Shown: positions 46,739 to 56,812 of the stretch, in pieces | Layout: each line of letters begins with the position of its first letter | Position numbering within the stretch: position 1 is the stretch's first letter | From: Microstegium vimineum | Lineage: Eukaryota > Streptophyta > Magnoliopsida > Poales > Poaceae | Direction of reading: 5' to 3' | Assembly: GCA_022036555.1 (NCBI GenBank) | Contig: CM039130.1 | Span: 17,939,937-18,003,936, forward strand | Length of the DNA: 64,000 bases | The notes under the pieces: generated by a model | The model's input: the letters and a program-made list of their open reading frames with translations, nothing else | The model's database searches: none | Told to the model about the DNA's origin: nothing | Translations under genes and position numbers: made by a program

Positions 46739-48756
46739 ATGGACAGAAGTTGGGTAAACACTAGGCTATTTAGCAAGGAACATTTGGATGGGGTCACTGA
46801 GTTCATGAATTTTGTTTCTGATAATTTGGGTGACAGTCAGGAGATCTTATGTCCATGTCGTAAGTGTTTGAATCGGTTACATCGATATAAAGGAGAAGTG
46901 GAGGATCACTTATATATTTATAGGATGACTAACACATACATTAGGTGGATACATCACGGAGAAGCATTGGATGCCAGATTAAATGAGAATTCTGAAACTG
47001 AGGATATTAGCTGCAGTGTTGAAATTGGGGATATTGGCTGTAATGTTAAAACCGAGATGAATGAGCCTGAGGGTAACCCAGATGATGATAGAATCCATGA
47101 TATGGTACATGCGTTGTACACAGCTGAAGATCGTGAACCAGCAACAAAGTCCAAGTTTGCAACCATATTAGAAGAGATGAAACAGGAACTACACCCTAAT
47201 AGTCCCTATACCAGATTTTCTTTTGTGGTGAAGTTGTTACACATCAAGTCATTTTACAAAATCAGCAATGTTGCGTTCACTGCTTTTTTGAAGGTGTTAA
47301 GTTTAGCATTTCCAAAATGTTCTATTCCTGCATCTTATGCTGAAGCGAAGAAAGTTATTTGTGCATTGGGACTTGGATATGTTTCAATACATGTTTGCCC
47401 AAACAACTGTGTTTTGTTCAGAAAGGAGTTGGATAAAATGGATAAATGTCCAGTATGTGGTGCTTCAAGATGGAAGGATGAAGACACAAGAAAGCAGATT
47501 CAAGGTTTCGAGGCATTTTCCTGTGGTTCCAAGGTTGCAGAGGATGTTTGCATCCAAAAATCTTTCAGAGCATGCACAATGGCATAAGTTGAAGAGAAAA
47601 CCAGTGGACAAATAACCATCCAGCTAATGGCGAGGCATGGAAGGATTTTGATAAGAAATATGATTGGTTTGCAAGAGATGCAAGGAATGTCCGACTTGGC
47701 CTCGCTACTGATGGGTTTAATCCATTTGGGAAGATGAGCACCTCGTATAGCATGTGGCCAGTATTTCTTATCCCTTATAATTTTCCTCCATGGGAATGTA
47801 TGGAGCAATCCAACTTCATGATGGGCTTACTCATTCCTGGTCTGACATGCCCAGGAAAGGATATGGATCTCTTCTTGCAACCATTGATTGATGAACTGCT
47901 AGATCTTTGGAAAGGTGTCCCTACCTATGATGCTCTGACTAGAAAATCATTTGATCTTCATGTAGCAGTTATATGGTGCATTCATGACTATCCAGCACTA
48001 AGCACACTTTCTGGCAGAGTCACTAGAGGTTACTATGCCTGTGTTCGTTGTGACAAAAATCCTTGCTCCAGAAGATTAAGGAACAAGATTTGTTATATTG
48101 GCCATCGGCGTTTTCTCCCAAGGGACCATGTTTGGAGGACAAAGAAATTTTTTGATGGACAGACCGAAGAACATGAGCAGCCTGAGGAATTTACTATGGA
48201 TGAGTTGAATGAGCAATTGGTGAGGGATTCACATGTTAAACCTGGGAACCATCCTGATAACAGAAAGAGAAAAAGGGAAGAAGAAGGTCAATGCTGGAAG
48301 CGAAGGTCGAGTTTGTGGGATTTGCCATATTGGTCAAATTTGAAGCTACGTCACAATCTTGATGTAATGCATATCGAGAAAAATATATGTGAGGCCATTC
48401 TCGGAACATTTCTCGACATTGCAGGAAAGTCAAAGGACTCAATTAATGCAAGGCTTGATTTGGAAGATATGGGCATTAGGAAAAATTTACACTTGCAGCT
48501 AGTTGGGGATTCATACACTATCCCACACGCTCCATATATGATGACTAAAACCCAAAAGCTTGCTTTTTGTGCTTTCATAAAGAGTGTGAAGTTCCTAGAT
48601 GGATATGCCTCCAGCCTATCAAGGTGTATTTCTGCTGATGAATGCAAAGTACATGCATTGAAAACTCATGATTTTCATATCCTTTGCAAAGGATACTGCC
48701 AGCAAGCCTCCGAGGAATCCTGGATAAAGAAATTTATGAAGCAATTGCTGAATTAG
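46739..48756 (+). pseudogene. CACTA transposase (TnpD-like), frameshifted and truncated
   Basis: The first part, 46739-47587 (282 aa), starts with a transposase-associated domain (MDRSWVNTRLFSKEHLDGV, CPCRKCLN, YIRWIHHGE) and goes on to zinc-binding CPVCGASRWKD. A frame change follows near 47590. Then come ATDGFNPFG and, in ORF 47734-48756 (340 aa), WPVFLIPYNFPPW, HDYPALSTLSGR, HNLDVMHIEKNICEAILGT and LKTHDFH. These are hallmarks of the Transposase_21 family, which cuts the CACTA ends. The protein stops soon after KTHD.H, where family members usually continue for several hundred residues, so the C-terminal domains were deleted. Confidence 0.9.
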
Positions 48757-49510
48757 GTAACTTTTTTCAGCAAATTTGTGCTAAGACATTGAAGGTAGGA
48801 TGCACGTAGTCCGAGGAATCTGATGTTTAGAGGTCCAGTTCAATATGGATGGATGTCGATCTCGATCTTATATTGCACAAGCCTATATCGTGGTAAGAAA
48901 AAAAATGATGCAATCTAGTTGGATGTTATTCTTGTGTTTCCTGGAGGTGTTTAGATCCAGTGATCCTTATCTGCATATTGATATTGACTTTGCATAATGC
49001 TATATGATTGAAGCTGATAGTACGTTTTTTTCCTTTATGTGAGATAATCTGCTCCTCTCCCTCCATGTTTTGCTGCAGCAGTAGGGTTGGCCCTTTAATC
49101 AGCTCTTGCTACCCTTGTTTTGCATTCTAGAGGTATGACAGTATGCCATCCTTGTAGTGGCAACACCTCTACGGTGCAAAACAAGGACAACAAGTGGTGA
49201 CCAAAGCGCTAACCCCGGCCGCAACAAAACACGAAGGGACAGCAGCAGATTATCTCACAATTCAAATATCTAAAAATATGTTCATATTTTATCTAGAATT
49301 TGTATCTGTTTGGTTTAATTACTCTGCTCCTGTCATGCTTATTCTTATTTGTCTTGCTAATGTTTATTTGGGCTGATATCAATTAAGTTTATACATAGCA
49401 ACCACTGTCAATGTTTAAGAAAAAAGGCTCAATTAGAATGCTTGTACAAGAGGACATGTTTTTTGTGTTATGTGTGTACTTATGCCGTCATGTTTCTCCC
49501 AACATTGTAG
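48757..49510. other. Internal CACTA spacer
   Basis: AT-rich, without a credible ORF. It probably spans the deletion that removed the transposase C-terminus and the start of the second gene. Confidence 0.5.
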
Positions 49511-50096
49511 AAGCAAGAAAAATACAAAGACACCGAGCCCACTGCAATTGATTTATTCAAGGAGTTGCATTGCAGCAAAACTAAAGGCTTTGGTGAACCA
49601 GTGAAGAAAGCTATAGTAAGTACTAGATTGTTGCCTCTTCTATCCTTCTTTTATAAAGTACCTTGTGCAATGAACCTTTATTTATATAATTGCAAAACTA
49701 AAACCTTGATTTGATTGCTAGGACGATATGCATGCCCAGGAAGCCCTCATTTCACCATCAGTAGAAGATGGGCAGAAAGCTAAAACTTCTATTGAAGTTG
49801 TTTCCAAAGTGCTGCCAAAATCAAATACATTTCTGCGCAATGTCGGAATTCAGCAGCCCGCTGCCAAGACAACCAATGTGATGAAAGAGCTACAAGCTGA
49901 ATTGGATGCAAAGAAGCTAGAGTCTGCAGTACTTCAGGAAGAGCTTGAGAGATAGAAGGTGCATGCACAGGAATCTGATGCAAAAGTGGACAAACAAGCT
50001 GTTGAGATTGAGAGCCTGAGGACGATGGCAGCAGATACTCAGAGCCTCATTCGACAAATGATAGCATTTGGACAGGGTCAGATCAGCCCTCCCTAA
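49511..50096 (+). pseudogene. TnpA/Ptta-like C-terminal fragment of the CACTA element (two exons)
   Basis: Exon 49511-49615 follows a TTGTAG acceptor and reads KQEKYKDTEPTAIDLFKELH. The intron 49616-49721 has GTAAGT and CTAG ends. Exon 49722-50096 reads on in phase, with a leucine/glutamate-rich coiled coil (MKELQAELDAKKLESAVLQ), and ends at TAA 50094. A TAG at 49953 interrupts it. Plant En/Spm Ptta-type proteins end in such a DLF..tH motif followed by a coiled coil. They bind subterminal repeats. Confidence 0.65.
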
Positions 50097-50951
50097 GCTA
50101 GCTGTATGCTCAGGTACACAACCTTTTAACTTATCTCTTGTGCCTTTGCATCCAAATCAAGACTGGCAGAAATTTTTGTTCATGATGTATGTGTATGGTT
50201 GAACAGAAATTTGGTTTTGTTTTCTATGTGCCCCTTGCTGTTACTTCAGTTTTCTTACTAGAAAGCCTGAAACAGCAAGACTAGAGTGTCTTTTAGCAAA
50301 TGTATACATATTGACACTGTATAGTAGTACTAGGGTAGCTGTATAGTAGTACTAGGGTAGCGTGAGTTTGATAGACCATAAATATATAATTTGAGCATGA
50401 AGCTGGGGATAGGAGTGGAAGGGACATGCTTTGTTTCCTACTAGTGGCATGTTGTGTTGTGTCTGTACATGAGAAACTGGAGTTGCGAGAGGAGCTAGGA
50501 AAATAGGACAAGTTGCTGCTGAGAGACTAAGAGCCAGTGAGCACTGGTTGAGCTAGGAATGGAGGAAGGGGTCTTGTTTTGAGTTATATTACCATATTTA
50601 CATGGATATACAAAGCATCAATGTCTAATGTATGCAAAAATGAAATGCACCTAGCAAAAGCTGAAGTAAAAATCCCTAACAAACAGGTTCTTAGGAAATA
50701 ATGAGTAGGGGCTGCTATTTATGATAATGTCAATTTTAATTTTTAAAAATGAGTAACCTTATAATAACGATTACTTTTTGCAAAATGTTTGAATACATAT
50801 TAAGAAAGGATAATCAATGTGATTCATACCTTCTAAAAAAGATACATAGCATTTCGCATCTCTGCTAGAACTACTCAAATATTAGCTGGAGATTTTTTGC
50901 TGTTAGACCCTACTGCATTTTGTGTTAGTATGTTTTTCAGAAGGTCTAACA

Positions 50952-51167
50952 GGCTGCTGGTTGCTTGCAGGTTGGAGTTGCTGGCATTTTGCTGTTGTTG
51001 GCACAAGTTGTTGGTGTTTCTGGAATTTTTGGGTGCAGGAACTTGGCATGGCTCTGCTCGGCTGCCTGTTGCTTGCAGGTTGGAGTTGCTGGCATTTTGC
51101 TGTTGCTGGCACAGGCTGTTGGTGTTTCTGGAATTTTTGGGTGCACGAACTTGGCATGGCTCTGCTC
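50952..51167 (+). repeat. 108-bp tandem duplication in the CACTA element
   Basis: The unit GGCTGCTGGTTGCTTGCAGG starts at 50952 and, as GGCTGCCTGTTGCTTGCAGG, at 51060. A few substitutions separate the copies, and a short third start follows at 51168. Confidence 0.88.
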
Positions 51168-51940
51168 AGCTGCCTGTTTTGTACAGTTGCAAGAGCAGTA
51201 GCCGAAGCTAGCTATAGGAACTTGGCATGGTTGTTGCTTAGTGGAAAACTAGCTGCAGGAACTTCTTTTTAGTTAGTTTAAGTGTTTAGTTGGCTGGAAT
51301 TCTGGAAACATGTGCTTTGTATGGGCTGCATGTTTTTTTATTCTGGAAAGTGATTTCTATCTGTTGCAGCCGAAACATGTGAAGTCATTGATACATTGCT
51401 GCATGTTTTTTGTACACTGGAAATACATTAGAAACTGTATTCTGGAATGTGATTTGTATGGCTAGAAAATTAATTATGGCTGGAATGTGATTATGATATA
51501 ATTATATAATTGGTTGTGGTTTATATTCTGTAATTACATTTTTAATTGGGCTAGCCCACAATATGGGCTTAAATTTTAATGATGGGCTGTAATAAAAACA
51601 TCAATTTGTAGTTGAGCCTGAAAACAATATTTGGACCAATTGGGCTAATTGTAATTGAAAATAAAAAAGAAAAAGGCCCATGCCATATGGGTCTGAGTGT
51701 GAACTGCCATGTCACCCACCTTGTCATCTGCCATGTCACATGTGCCATATCATTGTACATGTGTTGATATTTTGTTTAATATGTTATGACAATTTAGTCT
51801 CGTCATTCCATCAATGAAATGACAGGAGAATTACCGTCATTGTATTAATGACGAAGTCGACTTCTGTGACGACAGTTATATTGTCACTGCAGACAGACAG
51901 TGACAAAAAATAAACTCTGATGCCCAGATTTCTTGTAGTG
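51168..51940. other. CACTA 3' subterminal region
   Basis: No ORF. It contains repeated TGACA/TGTCA-type motifs near the right end, matching similar ones after the left end (45560-45660), as expected for transposase-binding subterminal repeats. Confidence 0.5.
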
Positions 51941-51943
51941 ATC

Positions 51944-53026
51944 ATACAACCATCAACAACTCTGCAGACCTAAAAACAACTCGGTCGATAATCTTACAAC
52001 AAACCAGGAGATACAAAAACAAGGCCAATATAAGCCTCATCTACAACAAAAGACCACAAGTGACAAAATATAAAGGCTAAAACCAAGGATGGATCAGATC
52101 TACCACCAAAGAAGACCCAGCACTTGGTGACAACCTTGCAGAGTAAAAACAACCTAGAGCTCCCGCACAGCATGAGGAAAGTTATGGTCGATAGGCAGAA
52201 AACCACTCTCAACAAATGAGATTGGACAGCTCCAACTCTAGCCTTTCCAGCAGGAGTTCGATGCAAGTATGCACAGCGAGGAAGATGGAGTGTACAACTT
52301 CAATCAACTCAGGAGCGGCAACGGTTATAGCCCGGAGTTCAGCAGTTAGACAGAGAAGACATGGAAGGCACATCACAAAACTTCTTCTACCTACTACACC
52401 AAACTTCCTAGGAAAATCTAACCAACGAGTTAGTCTACCTCTAACTCCACTCACAAGAATTCTTCTACCCACTCAACTATTAGAAGGCGGGCATAAGCCC
52501 GGGGGCTGCTCAGTTTCACTCAGCAACATGATCATCGAACCCTAAAAATCAAGCTATCATGCGAGCACAACATAATATAGTAAGGAAGGACCACCAAAAG
52601 GCAAGAGTCACGAGAAAGAAAAGCAAGAAAAAGACAAAAGCTGACCAAAGCAAACAGTAAAAGCAAGATTCTGCATACCCGTGAAGACACAGTACCTACC
52701 CGTGAATACAAGAAGACAAGAACAGGACATTTCAGACCCTTCCGCCAAGCTCTTTTCTGATAAAAAAACTTGGAGAAGGATCGGGGGCTGGAAATACCTA
52801 CCTTACAAAGTTTTTTCTCAGATCCTCCGAATACTTGTACCAAGTAATCAGAGGCTTGGGGACTACACTCAATGAGTGCACATTTTGTCCAAAAAACAAA
52901 AGGCGCAAGAAGACTACAAGACGAAGACACAAGAGATCATCCCGTGATTTTGCTTCAAAAAAGAACTCAGTTTACTTCCAAAGCAACCCGACATATTGAA
53001 GAAAAATCATGAGATGCTCGGGGGCT
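51944..53026 (+). other. 3' untranslated region and PPT of the Grande-like element
   Basis: No recognisable ORF. It has AACTCGG motifs shared with 25850-29520. It ends GATGCTCGGGGGCT, a G-rich PPT directly before the LTR. Another G-rich block is near 52497-52507. Confidence 0.55.
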
Positions 53027-53498
53027 TGTCGATGGAATATCCTATAGGGTACTCATAGGCCGGCTTACCTGAGCCTTGGGCCTCCTTTTCTCGGCCCACG
53101 AAGGAAGATAGACAAGCAAAACTGAATTCTACTCGGTAAGGACGACAAGGCCGAAGCGCAGCTTAGGACTCAAAGTTTGTAACCGAGTAGGATTAGAGCA
53201 GCCCTCGGCCAGTCCCTCGACTATAAAGGGCTGGTGAGGGTATCACCCAAAAAACACCTGAACATACTACGTAACACCCGATACGTAGAGCGACACACAA
53301 CACCTTGTATTACGAGATCAGAGCAATAACAAGCGACCCAACTGGACGTAGGGTTATTACTCGATTGTGTCGAGGGCCTGAACCAGTATAAATCGTGTGT
53401 CCCTACGTGTCCAACCACCAAAGTTTCACTATTCGCCGAGGCACGAACTACTGTCTCGGGTAACCCCGTGGCAGGCTATCGGTGATAAAACATCGACA
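53027..53498 (+). repeat. 3' LTR of the Grande-like element (472 bp)
   Basis: Perfect 8-bp inverted termini TGTCGATG and CATCGACA. TATA box CTATAAAGGG at 53221-53230. No second copy is present in the window. Confidence 0.8.
53221..53230 (+). promoter_or_regulatory. TATA box in the Grande-like LTR
   Basis: CTATAAAGGG at about 195 bp into a 472-bp LTR, followed about 30-40 bp later by a likely transcript start region. Confidence 0.5.
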
Positions 53499-54214
53499 TA
53501 TATCTAGTATGCAACTATAATAAACTAAGCACTCAATAAGTAGTAATATAATAAAGTATAATAAAGTCATAATGAGATACAAGATAAATTACCGATCTCT
53601 AGACAGATGAATCTGGAATCCCGAGCGTATCGCCCAACTCCACTTGAACTTTGCTAGCTACCTAGACTAATGATTTGAAGCACTAGAGCTCTAATCTAAT
53701 CTTTGGAAACCTTATATCTATTCTAATCTTGAACTGGATCTGACTTGACCTGGATCAGTTACCTCCTGGGGGTACAGGCTCCATTTATAGCTCGGTGGGA
53801 TACACGACAGGCGTTAGATCAAACCGACTTAATGTAGGGCCTAGATGAATCCTTTAAAGCGGTGGAGGAATACTCCAGAAGGTCGGAGAAGGCGGGCCTA
53901 TGGGGTGGCCGCTCGGCCATAGGTGGGGTCGGCCGGCCCCACAGGTCTGCCTCTCGGGCCCCGCTTCGGTGTCTTCTGGGTCCTTCCTGAGTTAAATGGT
54001 AAATAGTAAATATATCTCCGCGGATTTATTCTGATATTTATTCTGATTTGATTCCCTTTATTACTCTTTTCTGGAATAGTCCCCGAAAAATAACAGAATA
54101 CCAAAACTCATGAAATTTGTTAGATAAAGCCCTATACTTCTATATTTTCTATGTGGTTGATCCATTTATCATGTTTATTATTATATTAAATGTCGACGTT
54201 AACGGCCGTCAACA
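53499..54214 (-). repeat. Remnant of the right (5') LTR of element 3
   Basis: Matches 21215-21932 with few differences, from TATATCTAG to GTTAACGGCCGTCAACA. It contains the TATA-type CCATTTATAG at 53781 and the GGTCGGCCGGCC block at about 53928. It is followed by CATGG (54215-54219), the partner of the left target duplication. Confidence 0.85.
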
Positions 54215-54219
54215 CATGG

Positions 54220-55640
54220 GCGCCAGGTGGGGAGGGCGACGATGCCCGGTCGGCCTTGACCGGCTCCCCTATCTATTTTTTCCGAAAAATTACAAAATCG
54301 CTATTGTCTCCTATTTTTCTTTCCAAAATTCCAAACTTTTTGTGATTCCTTCGTCCAAGTATACCGTTGCATATATCTCGTCGAATAAAGCAACTTTGTT
54401 TTAAGAACCTTTGTCAAATTTGGATTGGTTTGAGAGATATGAGTTCCCGAAGAAAACTTCGCAGAGACTGAAAACTGAAATTCCGAACTGCTGACGACCT
54501 TTGGGTATTTGTTTGACTATTTTTTGGAACTGATTCAGGTCTTGATCCTTAAATGAAGTTTGTTACTCTTGAACCAAACTACATCTTTCATTTAAGGTGC
54601 GTCGACATGTGAGCACTCCAAATAGCTAGTCAACCCAGGTCAAAATCAGCATCCATTAAGCTTGGACTAGGATTTTCGGTCGATCGGAGCATTTTCTGGA
54701 GGTTCGATCAACAAGAACCTTTCATCATTACTTCTCAATCATGATCTAGAGCCTCTGATGATCACTTGATCTGACATAATTAAATTTAACTCACTGCTTA
54801 ATTGTAATAATTACTTGGGGTGTTACAGCCCTTCCCCTTAAAAAGAATCTTGTCCTGAGATTCAGAACGAAAAACTTTCAAGAGAAGAAAAACATATCAT
54901 CCATTTTCCAACGTCCATCATAGTATTAGGCAACTTAGCTTCGAGTATCAGAGAGGCTAATTTGGTCTAAGACCATTTCCTAATACTTGTTCTTCTTAGG
55001 AAATTTTTGTGAAAATAGTTTCTTTTATTGACTTCCATGCAACATCATCACTTTGGGGGAAATTCAAAATAGTACCGTACTTCTTTCTTGAGATACGAAG
55101 GGTGGTTCGGAGCATAGAGAATTACTCTTAAGTATGTGTTCTTCTAACCACTGTATCATAACCATACGAAATTTGAGTATGTGTTCTTCTAACCACTGTA
55201 TCATAACCATACGAAATTTGGACTTAATATAACTTATGAAGGTTACTCATAGCAATAGCTTCATGTTTATTCATAATGTGCAAAAATAGTCCTCTACCAA
55301 GCGGCTGGAGTACCCTTTGGTATGGGATGAGGTCATAGATTGATGAACATCCTTTGAGGTTGTGAGGATCTAACAATTAATCTCACAATCCTATGCTAGT
55401 TGTATTTGTCCCAGTTCTTAGAGCCAATTGATGGAAAACTACATAATGTTTCATGTGTGCAGTTCTTTTTCTCTGATGACAACACTCTATTATCTAAATC
55501 TATTGAGTGAGCCGTGAATGTGATAGCTGACTCTATTGACTCAGCGGTTCGAGGATCATCATAACCAAACGACAACAAAGTAAAAAGAGAGATTGACAAA
55601 TGAAATATGACAAACTCTTTAAGATGCTCTAAAAACTTAT
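54220..55640 (-). mobile_element. Right half of the old Gypsy LTR and 3' internal region
   Basis: The LTR part runs to 54827 (GGGGTGTTACA). On the minus strand this gives a TGTAACACCCC start with the AAGGGGAAGGGC PPT directly before it (54828-54840). The following 800 bp on the plus strand, including AAGAATCTTGTCCTGAGATT, is the usual sequence next to the PPT in Tekay/Del-like elements. No pol domain is visible before about 55640, so the element is truncated. Confidence 0.55.
55131..55220. repeat. 45-bp tandem duplication
   Basis: AGTATGTGTTCTTCTAACC starts at 55131 and at 55176. The two copies are identical over 45 bases. Confidence 0.92.
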
Positions 55641-55730
55641 GGGGTTTTAGGTAGCCATTGCCACTTTTACTATGTTGTGGAATGAAAAAAGTTCAAAGAA
55701 AGTGTATATTATCAACTTTTTTAATAGATA

Positions 55731-55974
55731 CTCTCTCCATACCAAATTATAAGACATTATAAGAATTTTGGAGAGTCAAAATATCTTAAGTTTGACAATA
55801 TAACATTTATAATATCAACTAAGTATCATTAGATTCCTTATCGATTATATTTTTATAGTATATCTATTTAATGTCATAAATTTTTATAGTTTTTCTTAGA
55901 ATTATTGGTCAAACTTAGAGATTATTTAACTATTCAGAGTTCTTATAAGGTCCTGTGATTTGGGAGGGAGGGAG
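55731..55974. mobile_element. Stowaway-like MITE upstream of the quinolinate synthase gene
   Basis: Termini CTCTCTCCATACCAAATTAT and (inverted) CTCCCTCCCTCCCAAATCAC resemble the Stowaway CTCCCTCCGT end. The 244-bp element is flanked by TA on both sides (55729-55730, 55975-55976). It is AT-rich with no ORF. It ends 112 bp before the gene ATG, so it may form part of the promoter. Confidence 0.8.
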
Positions 55975-56086
55975 TACACCTGAAAGGCCCAAATGTTAAA
56001 TATCTCGGCCGAATTGGTCCCCAGCAAAACGCGCTTCCTCCCCCACGCCTCAGCACATTAGAGCACGGCCACACCAACGCAACGAC

Positions 56087-56812
56087 ATGGACACCACCGC
56101 CGCCTCACTCTTCCCCCACGCCGCAGGCGCCGCCGCCGCGAAGCCCAGAGGCGTCCTCTCTCCTCTCTACGTTTCCCGAAGCGGCCTCCTTCCTCGTCAG
56201 CGCTCCCTTTTCGCTGTTCGCTGTGCCCACTTCCGTGCCCCTCCACCTCCGCCTCTTCCGCGCGCCGATTCTGATGATGCTGCCAGCAAGGCGCACCAGC
56301 ACCTCCGTCTCCGCCTGCTTGCCGAGGAATTCCGCGCACTCCCATCTGACGCGGACCGTGCGCGCCGGCTCCTCTCCCTCGCGGCCGCGCTCCCAAGGCT
56401 CCCGGAGCCCGACCGCGCCCAGGGCAACCGCGTCATGGGCTGCGTCGCGCGGGTGTGGCTCGTCGCCCGCTGCAACGCGGCAACGGGCTGGCGGATGCGG
56501 TTCGCGGCGGACTCCGACTCTGACCTCTCGCGTGGGTACTGCGCCTTCCTCGTTGCCGCACTGGACGGGGCCAAGCCTGAGGACGTCCTCGCCGTCGACC
56601 CCGCCGATCCTGACCTCGCCCCGCTCGGGGCAGGGATAACGGCGGCCCGGTCGCGGGCCAGCACGTGGCACAACGTGCTCGTCGGCATGCAGAAGCGGGC
56701 GCGCACGGCCATCGCGGCGCGGGAGGGTAGGCACCCCGGGAAGCCCTTTCCGTCGCTTGTCATCACCCGCGACGGCGCCGTCCGCGCGCAGGGCAGCTAC
56801 GCCGAGGCGCAG
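56087..56812 (+). CDS. QS: Quinolinate synthase, plastid (SufE-NadA fusion), exon 1: transit peptide and SufE domain
   Basis: ATG 56087 opens 242 codons up to a CAG before GTGAGC donor at 56813. Residues 1 to about 60 are Ala/Ser/Arg/Pro-rich, consistent with a plastid transit peptide. Residues about 70-212 are a SufE domain, with the conserved Cys in VMGCVARVWLV (Cys119) and a C-terminal STWHNVLVGMQKRA helix. SufE accepts sulfur from cysteine desulfurase and supports Fe-S cluster supply to the NadA part. In plants, quinolinate synthase (OLD5/QS in Arabidopsis) is this fusion; it condenses iminoaspartate with dihydroxyacetone phosphate to quinolinate in de novo NAD synthesis. The exon is strongly GC-rich, as in many grass genes. 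No stop or frameshift is present. Minus-strand ORFs here are shadows. Confidence 0.93.

Larger units (their letters stand above)
45528..51940 (+). mobile_element. En/Spm-CACTA DNA transposon (6413 bp)
   Basis: The terminal inverted repeat CACTACAAGAAATCTGGGC is at 45528-45546, and its exact complement ends at 51940. A 3-bp target duplication, ATC, is at 45525-45527 and 51941-51943. Inside are a TnpD-type transposase (46739-48756, frameshifted and C-terminally short) and a TnpA/Ptta-like fragment (49511-50096). It is a decayed, non-autonomous copy. Confidence 0.93.
25850..53498 (+). mobile_element. Grande/RIRE2-like Gypsy remnant (3' part) inserted in element 3
   Basis: It has a clear 3' LTR at 53027-53498 in plus orientation, preceded by a G-rich PPT, and an extra ORF antisense to it (26448-29201). 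That is the arrangement described for Tat-lineage elements such as maize Grande. The 5' LTR, gag and pol are missing; the left junction near 25850 joins gag of element 3. The right flank TATAT continues as element 3 LTR at the point equivalent to TATATC near 21213, which fixes the insertion site. It carries the solo LTR with the Copia element, and the CACTA element. Confidence 0.7.
20483..54214 (-). mobile_element. Element 3: Gypsy retrotransposon (33.7 kb with nested insertions), RT-less
   Basis: Bounded by 5-bp CATGG duplications. On the minus strand the left LTR is 20483-21932 and a remnant of the right LTR is 53499-54214. The internal region 21933 to about 25846 holds an extra ORF, a splice donor and a gag-pro fragment with a tandem repeat. 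The rest of gag, the PBS and the start of the right LTR are missing. They were apparently deleted together with the 5' half of the Gypsy element that inserted into the right LTR. As in element 1, no RT or integrase lies between the protease and the 3' LTR. Confidence 0.85.

Noticed and set aside
49194..49376. 60-aa ORF in the CACTA spacer
   Set aside because: No similarity to CACTA proteins and no splice context.
56105..56766. Long minus-strand ORFs (209 and 189 aa) opposite quinolinate synthase exon 1
   Set aside because: They are antisense shadows of a GC-rich exon whose plus frame has clear SufE motifs and splice sites.
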